From the IMG/VR virus record IMGVR_UViG_3300046011_007986, positions 1 to 25,616 of that record: a stretch of DNA of 25,616 bases. One strand, given 5' to 3'. Numbering within the stretch: position 1 is the stretch's first letter; each line of letters opens with the position of its first letter. Made by a program: the position numbers and the translations under genes. Below the pieces are notes generated by a model, which made no database searches, had not been told where the DNA came from, and worked only from the letters and a program-made list of their open reading frames with translations. This DNA comes from a virus. Shown piece after piece: positions 1 to 8,066 of this stretch.

Positions 1-1
1 G

Positions 2-304
2 GCGCTGCTAATCGAGCCGGCCATCGAAACACCAGCCGGAGAGACTACGTGCCGCACGGCAGCGACGTTAATGGTGCGTATTGCGATCCTGACCCGTGAT
101 GGTGCTGTATCGCAGGTGGCGGATCCGATCAGGGTATCTGTGCATCAGCTGCTGTTTGCCAATTCGACCATTGACGGGTTGGCTACCAGTATTGAACGGG
201 GGCAGGTGCAATGGCAGCCAGAGGATGGCGATGGGCTGCCGGGGGTGTGCGTGCTCAATTATGCGATCGGCTTTCGTACACTGACCACAGACCTGACGGC
301 CTAA
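2..304 (+). CDS. Tail completion/terminator-like protein (5' end cut by window edge)
   Basis: The reading frame is open from the left edge (base 2) to a TAA at 302-304, giving at least 100 residues. An internal ATG at 71 could start a 77-residue form, but coding continues upstream without a stop, so the gene is probably truncated by the window. I see no named catalytic motif. The C-terminus (VLNYAIGFRTLTTDLTA) resembles the end of small siphovirus tail terminator/completion proteins, which usually close on a beta strand of this kind. Its position just before the tail tube gene is where lambda-like phages encode the head-tail joining or tail terminator protein. The role is inferred from position and size; it could also be a neck protein. 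Confidence 0.55.
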   Translation, partial: ALLIEPAIETPAGETTCRTAATLMVRIAILTRDGAVSQVADPIRVSVHQLLFANSTIDGLATSIERGQVQWQPEDGDGLPGVCVLNYAIGFRTLTTDLTA

Positions 305-306
305 CG

Positions 307-525
307 ATGCCATCACGCACCAAGCCACCAGGCCCCCCGCCTGTACCTAAGACGTGTGGGCATTTCATTCTGAGTCCTGATGGGACGGAATGGTTAGCGA
401 ACGATCCGGCCGAGGAGGCCACTACCAGCCACGACAATGCCGATCTTGACTCGCCAGAGTTATCTGACGTACGCGACGGAGACGACCTACAACACGCCAT
501 CAACGGGGACGTACAAAGCTCTTGA
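307..525 (+). CDS. Small ORF overlapping the tail tube gene (doubtful)
   Basis: A 72-residue frame begins with ATG two bases after the previous stop. It is Pro-rich at the N-terminus (residues 4-14) and acidic towards the C-terminus. Its last 89 bases overlap the start of the tail tube gene in another frame, so only about the first 43 residues are unshared. I recognise no domain. The close spacing to the previous gene favours translation, but the segment may simply be the leader of the tube gene, which has a GAGGA-loop hairpin at 408-420. No function is assigned. Confidence 0.35.
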   Translation: MPSRTKPPGPPPVPKTCGHFILSPDGTEWLANDPAEEATTSHDNADLDSPELSDVRDGDDLQHAINGDVQSS

Positions 526-1372
526 GGTGGTGCGAGATCCTGATGTCTCCCCGCTGGTGGTGGATCGTCTGGCGCGCGATACGGTGCGGCCGTGGCATGG
601 CAATGATCGACAACGGCTGATCAACCGCCGCGTAACCGTCAATTTTCAAATCCAGCTGAGCGCGTCTGGCACGCTAGGTACTCCGCCACAGTATGGCGAT
701 TTTTTGGTTAGCTGCTGCATGACTGAGACGATTGCAGCAGGCGCCAGTGTTACCTATACGCTCGCTGCTCTATCGAGCGTTCAAAAGAGCGTCACCTTGC
801 GCTGGTATCAGGATGGAATTTTGCATCAGGTGGCAGGATGCCGGGCTACGTGGTCGTTAGCGGGGACTGTTGGCGAGTATCTGTTGCTCAACATTGAAGC
901 GACTGGAATTTATAGCCGGCCTACGGATACGGCACTGCCGCCCTCAGTGTTTGCAAACCAAGCGGTACCGCTGGAGATAAACGCAACAAATACGCCAACT
1001 TTTACAGTGAATAGCGTCGCAAATTGTCTAGCGTCGTTTGAACTTAATGTAGGCAATTCGGTTGTATATGAATCTTATGGGAATTGTGTAACGCAATTGG
1101 CAATACGCGATCGTGCGCCTACGGGTACAATTGAGATCGAGGATAAGCTAATTGCTGGACAGAACTTTTATGCGCTATTTGAAGGTGCCACGCTGGTGCC
1201 AATTACAATGGTCCATGGGATTACAGCAGGCAACATTCTTACTGTAACACAACCCAATTGCCAGCTGATGGAGCCTAGCTTTACAAATCGCAACGGTGTG
1301 CGATTTATGCAGATCCCTTACCTGCCCATCAGCACTGATGGCACTTCTGAAATTTCCCTCGCGTTTACTTGA
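437..1372 (+). CDS. Major tail (tail tube) protein
   Basis: This 311-residue protein starts MPILTRQSYLTYATETTYNT, the N-terminal signature of the siphovirus tail tube family (Phage_tube_2 type: start, short polar arm, then 'ETTYGT'-like). Tube proteins polymerise as stacked hexameric rings around the tape measure. The length and the Thr/Val/Ile-rich beta-strand composition fit. It sits directly upstream of the frameshifted tail chaperones and the tape measure, the fixed gene order of long-tailed phages. The start at 437 is the first Met after an in-frame TAG at 395-397; there is no purine-rich Shine-Dalgarno (SD) within 12 bases, and the nearest (GAGGAGG, 412-418) is 18 bases upstream inside a small hairpin. 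GC falls in the second half of the gene. Identity by motif and context is good. Confidence 0.8.
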   Translation: MPILTRQSYLTYATETTYNTPSTGTYKALEVVRDPDVSPLVVDRLARDTVRPWHGNDRQRLINRRVTVNFQIQLSASGTLGTPPQYGDFLVSCCMTETIAAGASVTYTLAALSSVQKSVTLRWYQDGILHQVAGCRATWSLAGTVGEYLLLNIEATGIYSRPTDTALPPSVFANQAVPLEINATNTPTFTVNSVANCLASFELNVGNSVVYESYGNCVTQLAIRDRAPTGTIEIEDKLIAGQNFYALFEGATLVPITMVHGITAGNILTVTQPNCQLMEPSFTNRNGVRFMQIPYLPISTDGTSEISLAFT

Positions 1373-1374
1373 TC

Positions 1375-1755
1375 ATGGCTTTTGTTCTTAAGCAGTCTAG
1401 AACCTATTGGTGGCCAATTGAATTAATCATTCCTGCTGATGGTGGCCGCAAAGAAAAGTTTGCTCTTGAAGTTGAGTTTAGAAGAGTAGGTCAGACCCGC
1501 TTGAATAAAATCATGGCAATTGCTCGTGATGTCGAGCGAGGTCGTGCCGAACCTGATGAGGTTGAAGACCAGATCCTAGCGAAGGAAATCCTTGTTGGCT
1601 GGAAAAAAGTAGTTGATGATGATGGCGAAGATATTCCATTTACTGATGCTGCTTTGACTGAACTGTTGGAAATTGAAACAGTTGCCGGTCAAATCCTTAA
1701 ACATTTTTTTGATTCTATCAAGTCAGAGGAGAAGCCTGGTAAGAGAAAAAACTGA
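1375..1755 (+). CDS. Tail assembly chaperone, short form (lambda gpG-like)
   Basis: This 126-residue acidic protein starts at ATG 1375, two bases after the tube gene stop; an in-frame TTG at 1369 overlaps that stop and is less likely. In lambda-like phages the protein between the tube and tape measure genes is the chaperone gpG, which coats the tape measure before tube polymerisation. Evidence here is position, size, charged helical composition (residues 30-115) and, decisively, an AAAAAAC slippery heptamer three bases before the stop, in the correct phase to fuse it to the next frame. Ordinary termination at TGA 1753-1755 gives this product. Confidence 0.8.
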   Translation: MAFVLKQSRTYWWPIELIIPADGGRKEKFALEVEFRRVGQTRLNKIMAIARDVERGRAEPDEVEDQILAKEILVGWKKVVDDDGEDIPFTDAALTELLEIETVAGQILKHFFDSIKSEEKPGKRKN

Positions 1756-2090
1756 TTAGCATCGCTGAGCACTGGTTTACTGGTGGCGGCGATGCGGAAG
1801 ATATAAAAAAACAAATCAATGCGCTAAATATTCAAGGCGTTTCAGAAGAACGAATTGAGCTGCCTGATTGTGAAGTATGGCCTGAGCACTGGCAAGTGCT
1901 GGAGCTGTTCTTATTGTGTGATGATCAATGGCGAATTGCTGGCGAAGCCTACCTAGGGATTGATCTGGGAGTGGTGCTGCAGGTAGCGGATGCCTATGCT
2001 GTAGAGGATAAGCGCCAGCTTGTGGAGGACGTGCAGGTGATCGCCCGGCGTGCTGCTGGCTTGCTCAACCAGGAGCGGAGGAAACGCTGA
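1375..2090 (+). CDS. Tail assembly chaperone, -1 frameshift product (gpGT-like, DUF1799-type C-terminus)
   Basis: The fusion is read as 1375-1752 joined to 1752-2090 and gives 238 residues. The zero frame ends AGA AAA AAC TGA; slipping back one base on A AAA AAC opens a frame that runs 112 codons to TGA 2088-2090 with no early start of its own. The added part contains WPEHWQVLELFLLCDDQWR followed by an LGIDLGVVLQVADAYAV-type segment, which matches the DUF1799 pattern (WP..W..V.LF......QWR......GLDY..V) typical of the T domain of tail chaperones. In lambda the G and GT forms are made at a fixed ratio, and the T domain recruits tube subunits. The stop overlaps the tape measure start (TGATG), implying coupled translation. 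The fusion itself is inferred, but motif, phase and position agree. Confidence 0.8.
1746..1752 (+). promoter_or_regulatory. -1 programmed ribosomal frameshift site (A AAA AAC)
   Basis: The heptamer AAAAAAC is placed in the zero frame as xxA AAA AAC, the exact X XXY YYZ phase needed for simultaneous -1 slippage. It is followed at once by the TGA of the short chaperone. I did not identify a strong downstream pseudoknot by eye. Confidence 0.8.
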
Positions 2091-5000
2091 TGGCGATGAA
2101 CATGGATGCCGTCCTGCGGATTGTTGCAAAGGTCGTCGGCACTGAAAATCTGAGCAAGTTACAGAAAAATCTGGGTGAAATTGAGACTGGAGCCAAGGCC
2201 GCTGCCAAATCATTTGATGCTGTTGCCAGCTCAAAGATTTGGCAGGCCTCTGCTGTAGGTGCTGGTGCTTTTGTGGTGGCCATGGGCGCCAGCGTAAAAG
2301 CTGCGATTGACTTCGAGTCGTCTATGGCAGATGTTCGCAAAGTCGTGAGCGGGCTCGAAACACCACAAGCTCTGGCAGAGATCAAGAAAGAAATTTTAGA
2401 TCTGTCGACTCAAATGCCAATTACGGCGCAAGGGTTCGCAGAAATCTATGCAGCTGCAGGGCAAAGCGGCATTGCAAGGGGAGAGCTGCGAGAATTTGCA
2501 ACGATGGTGGGCAAAGTGTCGACGGCATTCGACATGACTGCCGCACAAGCCGGCCAGTCACTGGCTCAGATGAAGGTAGCGCTTGGATTGACGAATAAAG
2601 AGGTCGAAGCGTTAGCCGACCAGATGAATTATTTGAGCGACAACACCGGATCAACCGCGGCGAACCTCGTGGAATTCATCTCTCGCGCTGGCGCTGCAGG
2701 AAAGATCGCTGGATTGAGCGGCCAGGAAACGGTTGCGTTTGGCGCGGCGATGATTCAGGCAGGCATTCAAACCGAGGTGGCGGCCACCAGCTTCAACATC
2801 ATGTTGAAAGCCCTCTCGGCTGGTACCAACATGACTGACCGGCAGACCAGGGCATTGGAGCGTTTGGGGTATAGCTACAAGCCGGTAGTGGCTGCGGAAC
2901 GAGATCTAACGCGCGAGGCAGAGACGCAAAGCCGCGCACGACTTGATGCGGCGCGAGATGAAGCCGATCAACGGCTGGCTATTGCTCGTAGCGAGACCGA
3001 GAAGCTGGCTCGTGAGATAGACCGGCGGTACCAGCGGATTAAGCAGCAGCTGGAGGATCAGTGGGAGGATGAGCGCGACGCGAGGGACCGCGCAATGGCG
3101 CAGGCAAATAGGCAGGCGGATAAGGCGCTGCAGCGGCAGCATCAGCGCGAGCAGCAGGCCCTAGACGATCGCTACGACGAGCTGCTGCAGCGTGAGATGG
3201 CCCGGTTCGAGGGACGCACAGATGAGCTTGTGGAGGCCGAGCGCGACGCTGTACAGAGGCGCTTCCGTGATGCCAGGCGGGCGGAACAGCAGGCGTTGGA
3301 CGATCAGTACGAGGCCAGGCGGGAAGCGCTGGACAGGCAGCGCGAGGACGAGAGCAAAACACAGCGGCGGGCCGATCGTAACCGGCAACAGGCTCAGGTT
3401 GAGGCATTGGAGGCCCGGCAAGATGCCGAACGGCGTGCGGCCAGTCAACAACAGGATTTGATCGAGCGAGTGGAGCGACGCAAGATCGAAGCGATAGAGG
3501 AGGCAGAGCAGCAGAAGCTGGAAATTGTGCGGCAACGGCAGCAGGCAGCAACGGCAGCGCAGAAGGCTCAGGCCGAGGCGGCGGCTGATGCGTGGAAATT
3601 AAGTTTTGCTGAGCGACTGCAGAGCGATGGAGCAGGCTTCCTGACGGAGGTGCTGGGCAGGATCGGATCATTGCCCAAGGGCGAGCAGTTGTCGGTATTG
3701 AGTGGCTTGTTCGGTGACGAAGCCAGGGGCCTGGCGCCGTTGCTGGGGAACCTGGAAGAACTGCAGCGCGTGCTGACGTTGGCCAATGACAAGACCCGTG
3801 CCGCTGGTTCGGTGACGCGAGAATTTGGCGTGCGTGCTCAGACGACTGCTAACCAGCTTCAGTTGCTGGCCAATAAGCAGCAGGCGTTGGCGATTGAAAC
3901 CGGCGAGCGTGCGTTGCCTGCGTTTAGCAACATGCTGGGCATTCTTGATGGCGTGCTGAGCACGGTGATGGGATTCACCGATCGGATGCCAGGCGCCACC
4001 AACGCGTTGATTCTGTTCGGTGCCGCTGCGTCTGCCTTGGTATTAGCGGCACCGGGAATCATGGCAACAATTACTTTGCTAAAGAGCGCGGCTGTGATTA
4101 TTGGAGGCCTTAATCTGGCTGGTTTGATTGCAGGATGGGCGCCTGTAATCGTGGGTGCGTTAGGGGCAATTGTTAAGGCAATCGGAGCAATAGGCTTGAC
4201 AATGGCTGCAGCATTCCAGCTGGCTTTTGTTCCAACGCTGGCATGGATGAGTAGCGCACTTGTGCCGGCTCTGCTGGCGTTTTTCTCGGGACCTGCGAGC
4301 TGGACGGTGATAGCTGTTGCTGCAGTGGTGGCGATGGCGATAGCGTTCCGAGAGCCGATCATGGGGTTCCTGTCGTGGTTGGCCGCAGCGTTGCAGTCAC
4401 TACTGGTGCAGCCATGGGTTAACCTGTGGAACAACCTGTTACGCAATCCTGTAACTGCGATGTGGGATTATATGAAAGCAGTATTTATTACGGCAATTAC
4501 GGCGCTTTATTCTATCGTTTGGCAGTTGTATGTGCAGCCGTGGATCAATCTTTGGAACAACGTGCTCCGCGAACCTGTAACGGCAGCATGGGAATGGATA
4601 AAAGCTGAGGTTTCAACATTCCTGACGGTTATCAATAATGTTTTATACGACACTTTTGTGCAACCCTGGATTAATCTTTGGGATGAAGTGTTACGCAAGC
4701 CTATAACTGCAATGTGGAAATGGTTTAGGTCCGAACTTATTGCTGTTGGCAAAGGAGTTCAGGCAGAGTTTGTAGCGGTTGGCGAATTTTTTAGCCTTTA
4801 CGTTGCCACTCCAATTCATAACGCTTGGGATGCTGTTACAAGCTTTATTCCTAAAGCAATGAACAAAGTGGGCGAAATTGTTAAGACGATATGGGTAAAC
4901 ATTGTCAACAGCATCCGCGGAATTTTTAACGGATTTTTGCAGGGCATCGCAAACACAATCAATAATGTGGCCAGTCGAATTAACCAGCTAATCAACCAAT

Positions 5001-5494
5001 TTAACAGGCTTCCGGGGCCAGATATTTCCCCGTTGCCGATGATGAGCATTCCCCGTTTTGCCACTGGCGGCTTTGTGACCCGCCCAACGATCGCGCAGAT
5101 TGCGGAGGCAGGGGAGCCAGAGTACGTGGTGCCGCAGTCGAAAGCTGTGATGTTTGCCAACAACATTGTGGCCGGCCGGAGGGGACAGCAGGCTCTGGAG
5201 CGCAGTAGCGGATCCATAGCTATTGGAGGCCGGCAGTCGATGGATGCGCCTGTCCGGCTGCCGGTATCACGATCTGCTCCTGTGATGGCTCAGCCGCCCT
5301 CTACGCAAGGGCAGGTGGCGCCATCGATCGGAACAGTGGTCATCGCCCCGCGGTTGACCGGGCCCGTCACTGAGATTGATGGCAGGCGAATGGTGAGTTA
5401 CGACGACCTGGAAAATGCAATGAAGGCCACGGCTGAGGGAATCCTCGGTAGATTGCGCACACCGCACGCGCGGATAGCATTGGGCACACGCTAA
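2090..5494 (+). CDS. Tape measure protein (TP901-type)
   Basis: This 1134-residue protein begins at ATG 2090 with GGAGG eight bases upstream. Order of parts: a TP901-type tape-measure core at about residues 70-260 (FESSMADVRKVVSG through STAFDMTAAQAG); a very charged Arg/Glu/Gln coiled coil at about 270-510; hydrophobic, probably membrane-spanning segments at about 630-760; tandem repeats of 42, 42 and 48 residues starting at residue 773 (motif VQPWxNLWNxxLRxPxTAxW); and a C-terminal FATGGFVTRPT..AEAGEPEYVVP motif common to tape measures. Tape measures set tail length and help DNA pass the cell envelope. At the usual 0.15 nm per residue the tail would be roughly 170 nm (inference). The DNA turns AT-richer from about 4430 to 5000, coinciding with the repeats. 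Confidence 0.93.
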   Translation: MAMNMDAVLRIVAKVVGTENLSKLQKNLGEIETGAKAAAKSFDAVASSKIWQASAVGAGAFVVAMGASVKAAIDFESSMADVRKVVSGLETPQALAEIKKEILDLSTQMPITAQGFAEIYAAAGQSGIARGELREFATMVGKVSTAFDMTAAQAGQSLAQMKVALGLTNKEVEALADQMNYLSDNTGSTAANLVEFISRAGAAGKIAGLSGQETVAFGAAMIQAGIQTEVAATSFNIMLKALSAGTNMTDRQTRALERLGYSYKPVVAAERDLTREAETQSRARLDAARDEADQRLAIARSETEKLAREIDRRYQRIKQQLEDQWEDERDARDRAMAQANRQADKALQRQHQREQQALDDRYDELLQREMARFEGRTDELVEAERDAVQRRFRDARRAEQQALDDQYEARREALDRQREDESKTQRRADRNRQQAQVEALEARQDAERRAASQQQDLIERVERRKIEAIEEAEQQKLEIVRQRQQAATAAQKAQAEAAADAWKLSFAERLQSDGAGFLTEVLGRIGSLPKGEQLSVLSGLFGDEARGLAPLLGNLEELQRVLTLANDKTRAAGSVTREFGVRAQTTANQLQLLANKQQALAIETGERALPAFSNMLGILDGVLSTVMGFTDRMPGATNALILFGAAASALVLAAPGIMATITLLKSAAVIIGGLNLAGLIAGWAPVIVGALGAIVKAIGAIGLTMAAAFQLAFVPTLAWMSSALVPALLAFFSGPASWTVIAVAAVVAMAIAFREPIMGFLSWLAAALQSLLVQPWVNLWNNLLRNPVTAMWDYMKAVFITAITALYSIVWQLYVQPWINLWNNVLREPVTAAWEWIKAEVSTFLTVINNVLYDTFVQPWINLWDEVLRKPITAMWKWFRSELIAVGKGVQAEFVAVGEFFSLYVATPIHNAWDAVTSFIPKAMNKVGEIVKTIWVNIVNSIRGIFNGFLQGIANTINNVASRINQLINQFNRLPGPDISPLPMMSIPRFATGGFVTRPTIAQIAEAGEPEYVVPQSKAVMFANNIVAGRRGQQALERSSGSIAIGGRQSMDAPVRLPVSRSAPVMAQPPSTQGQVAPSIGTVVIAPRLTGPVTEIDGRRMVSYDDLENAMKATAEGILGRLRTPHARIALGTR
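4406..4850 (+). repeat. Tandem repeats inside the tape measure gene
   Basis: Units start at 4406, 4532 and 4658, with a degenerate fourth at 4802; spacings are 126, 126 and 144 bases, all whole codons. Each unit encodes VQPWxNLWNxxLRxPxTAxW and then a variable hydrophobic stretch. DNA identity between units is visibly lower than protein identity, so the duplication is old and kept at the protein level. Confidence 0.85.
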
Positions 5495-5958
5495 TGGCCA
5501 GGGCAACTATACAATATCTGCGGATATTTACAACTGATAGCGTAACGTTACATCGTTGGCAGCGATATTCTAGCGAGCGTACAATAGTATGGAATGGCGA
5601 TAGATGGATTTATGTAAAGTTTACGGCAGATGGATTCACAGCTGGAGTAAGCGGCGATGAAACCAACGTTACGGTAACAGCACCAGCGACACCGTTAGTG
5701 CAGCAGGCATTTGAAGATGCGATGTTTAACGGTTATTTTGTAGAAATGATGTTGTATCAATTCAATTCTGAATTTAGCAATATCGTTCCTGTAGATTCGC
5801 AGACATTGATCGGGCGATATGTAGGTCAGGTTGTTGGTGGGATCATGCGGGCTACTACAATGACATTACAGTTAGGCACTGCATTGTCGCCAGTAGGTGC
5901 TCAGTTTCCACCTCGTACATTGACGACGGCGATCATGGGGCAGGGGGCAGTGTTATGA
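5494..5958 (+). CDS. Distal tail / minor tail protein
   Basis: This 154-residue, beta-strand-rich protein starts on the last base of the tape measure stop (TAATG). It occupies the lambda gpM / distal tail protein position, right after the tape measure and before the large hub protein, and its size fits those small proteins, which form the ring linking the tube to the tip. It has no obvious catalytic motif, and I do not see the four-Cys iron-sulphur pattern of lambda gpL. Assignment is mainly by context. The DNA is AT-richer than the flanking tape measure end. Confidence 0.55.
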   Translation: MARATIQYLRIFTTDSVTLHRWQRYSSERTIVWNGDRWIYVKFTADGFTAGVSGDETNVTVTAPATPLVQQAFEDAMFNGYFVEMMLYQFNSEFSNIVPVDSQTLIGRYVGQVVGGIMRATTMTLQLGTALSPVGAQFPPRTLTTAIMGQGAVL

Positions 5959-8066
5959 CGTGGATGGCGGCGACGGATCCGCTAGCGCTGTTGGCGCTGC
6001 AGACAGTCGTGGGTTCACCGTCTACCGAAGCGGCGGCAGTTGGCACCAGCCAGTTGAGCAGGCCCCAGGAAGCGGCACGGCTTGGCGAGCCGGTGCCAAT
6101 TGTGTTCGCGCGTCGACGAGGCCAAGAAGGCGGTGTAATGATTTCGCCTCGTGCTACTGAAGCCAGGTTTACCAACAACCAAACAACCAATGCGGTAACG
6201 GCGTCATACCATCTGGTGCTGAGCGAAGGTCAGATCGCGCCGATAGAACGGCGAGATTTATATCAGGGGCAATGCAGGGTAGGGAGCTATGTGCAGACGT
6301 TCAATCGTCGAGCTGGCACGTGGGATCCTGGAAACTTTATCGTACCGGTATCTGGATTTGATACACCAGAGTGCCCACAATACTGCGGGTCTGTTGGTAC
6401 ATATAAAAGCATATCTACTTTAAGTTACCAGATTACAGTGCCCGATGGAGATGATAACTGGAATCTACAAGTGCATGCGTTTATTCGTAACGGCATGCCA
6501 GTACAAAGGCTGTATGATAATGCATACGGGCCAAGTGATAATTTTTGCGATTTGGTGCTGTGGGCAATTGTAAACACATATCGGGTACCAGCTGATTTGA
6601 TTGACGTGCCTGCGTTCACCATGTCGGCAGCATTTTTAGAACGATATGGGCTCAGATGCAATGGTGAGTTCAAGGATAGCAATAATGTACCTGATTTTAT
6701 TGCACAATGGAGCAGATATTTTCTGCTACGCGAGACTAACAACAATGGGAAAAAAGGTCTTCGGCCAGTATTGCCGGTGACAGAATCGGGGGTGTTAATT
6801 ACGGATCCGATCGAGCCGGTCTATACGTTCACAGATGATGTAATAATGCCTAATAGCTTTGAGGCTAATGTAACGCCATTAGCGGATAGGCTACCTTTTG
6901 CCGTGCATATTATGTGGCGACAACATCCTGACGGGCATGATATAGATACGGTCAGGACTGCGGAAGTACGATTCGCGGGACAGGCGGTAAACGGCCCTTA
7001 CGAATCGCATGATTTATCACGTGTTTGCACAACTGAACTTCATGCAGTCAGAAGTGGAGCGTATCTAGTGAGCCGCCGCTTGCGGTGTCATCATACTGCA
7101 AGACTTACCGCAAGGCCTGAAATCCATAATCGAATTTTGAATCAAGGCGATGTAGTAAGGGTAAGGATTAAGCGCAAAACACCAAACATGCAGGAATCGT
7201 TTCATGATTGGTTGTATCAAATTGAAAGAATTAGCAAAAGCCTAGCAGGTGAAACTGTTTATGAGTTGGTTCATTTTCCGATAGATAGCGAAGGGAGAAG
7301 CCTGATTACTCAAGATGTTTTGGCAGTTCAACCTACGGGAATCATTCTGCCGAACAACCGCACCGGTCCGACATGTGATCTATTCGGGCCTGATGATCAA
7401 ACGCTGCCAGAGGATGTTGGCCGCGAAGGGGTGGCTCTTTCTGGGAGTGCCATGCCAGGTGGCGGCGGCGGCGGCGGCGGATATAGCGCTGATGTTCCTG
7501 CTGTGCCGTCAGATGGCCTGGATCAGCCTGCGGCGCCGTTGGGGATCTTCCCTCCGGGGCCAGTGCAACCTGGATCAGCTGTGTACATGCCTGAGAACCC
7601 ATGCGGCGAAGGCAACCCGCCGCCGGTGTGGCGCTGGCTGCAGGGCAACGAACGCAAAGGCGGACAGAATAGAAGGTATTATGTTATTGGTTCCGCTGAT
7701 ATTAGAGTGGGTGATGCACCCCCAGTACGCGGAGAATATCGATGCGGTGAAGAAGGGTGGAATGCGCAAGTGTTAGATAGGCCTATTGATAATCTGCCGC
7801 CAGGCCGCGAAGTTCAGCTGTACTGGGAAGCATCGCTTAAGCGCAGTGGGTTTATAGGCCCTATTGGTGGATGGTATCCTAGCGAATTTTATTTATATGT
7901 TGCAGATGCTGGCGATGGATATGATGAGATCAGGCTTGCGGGTCCGAATGGAAATGAGCCTCAGAGGTGGATTGGCGTTGATGGCTCTGTATGGGTAAGC
8001 AAGAGTCGCTATCGTGATAACGGCGGCCCGTGGCAAAGTTTATATGATTACGCTGAAATTTTATGA
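5955..8066 (+). CDS. Large tail hub/tip protein
   Basis: This 703-residue protein overlaps the previous gene by ATGA. The N-terminus contains LGEPVPIVFARRRGQ, TASYHLVLSEGQI and a NRRAGTWDPGNF segment (about residues 30-120), a pattern I associate with central hub/baseplate proteins of cyanobacterial siphophages in which a loop of this kind follows the rigid tail-hub fold. Around residue 500 lies a run of eight glycines flanked by Pro/Ala, probably a flexible hinge, followed by a separate C-terminal domain (about 545-703) rich in Trp and Tyr. In gene order it corresponds to lambda gpJ. The domain after the hinge may contact the cell surface (inference). No peptidase motif is seen. Confidence 0.65.
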   Translation: MTWMAATDPLALLALQTVVGSPSTEAAAVGTSQLSRPQEAARLGEPVPIVFARRRGQEGGVMISPRATEARFTNNQTTNAVTASYHLVLSEGQIAPIERRDLYQGQCRVGSYVQTFNRRAGTWDPGNFIVPVSGFDTPECPQYCGSVGTYKSISTLSYQITVPDGDDNWNLQVHAFIRNGMPVQRLYDNAYGPSDNFCDLVLWAIVNTYRVPADLIDVPAFTMSAAFLERYGLRCNGEFKDSNNVPDFIAQWSRYFLLRETNNNGKKGLRPVLPVTESGVLITDPIEPVYTFTDDVIMPNSFEANVTPLADRLPFAVHIMWRQHPDGHDIDTVRTAEVRFAGQAVNGPYESHDLSRVCTTELHAVRSGAYLVSRRLRCHHTARLTARPEIHNRILNQGDVVRVRIKRKTPNMQESFHDWLYQIERISKSLAGETVYELVHFPIDSEGRSLITQDVLAVQPTGIILPNNRTGPTCDLFGPDDQTLPEDVGREGVALSGSAMPGGGGGGGGYSADVPAVPSDGLDQPAAPLGIFPPGPVQPGSAVYMPENPCGEGNPPPVWRWLQGNERKGGQNRRYYVIGSADIRVGDAPPVRGEYRCGEEGWNAQVLDRPIDNLPPGREVQLYWEASLKRSGFIGPIGGWYPSEFYLYVADAGDGYDEIRLAGPNGNEPQRWIGVDGSVWVSKSRYRDNGGPWQSLYDYAEIL

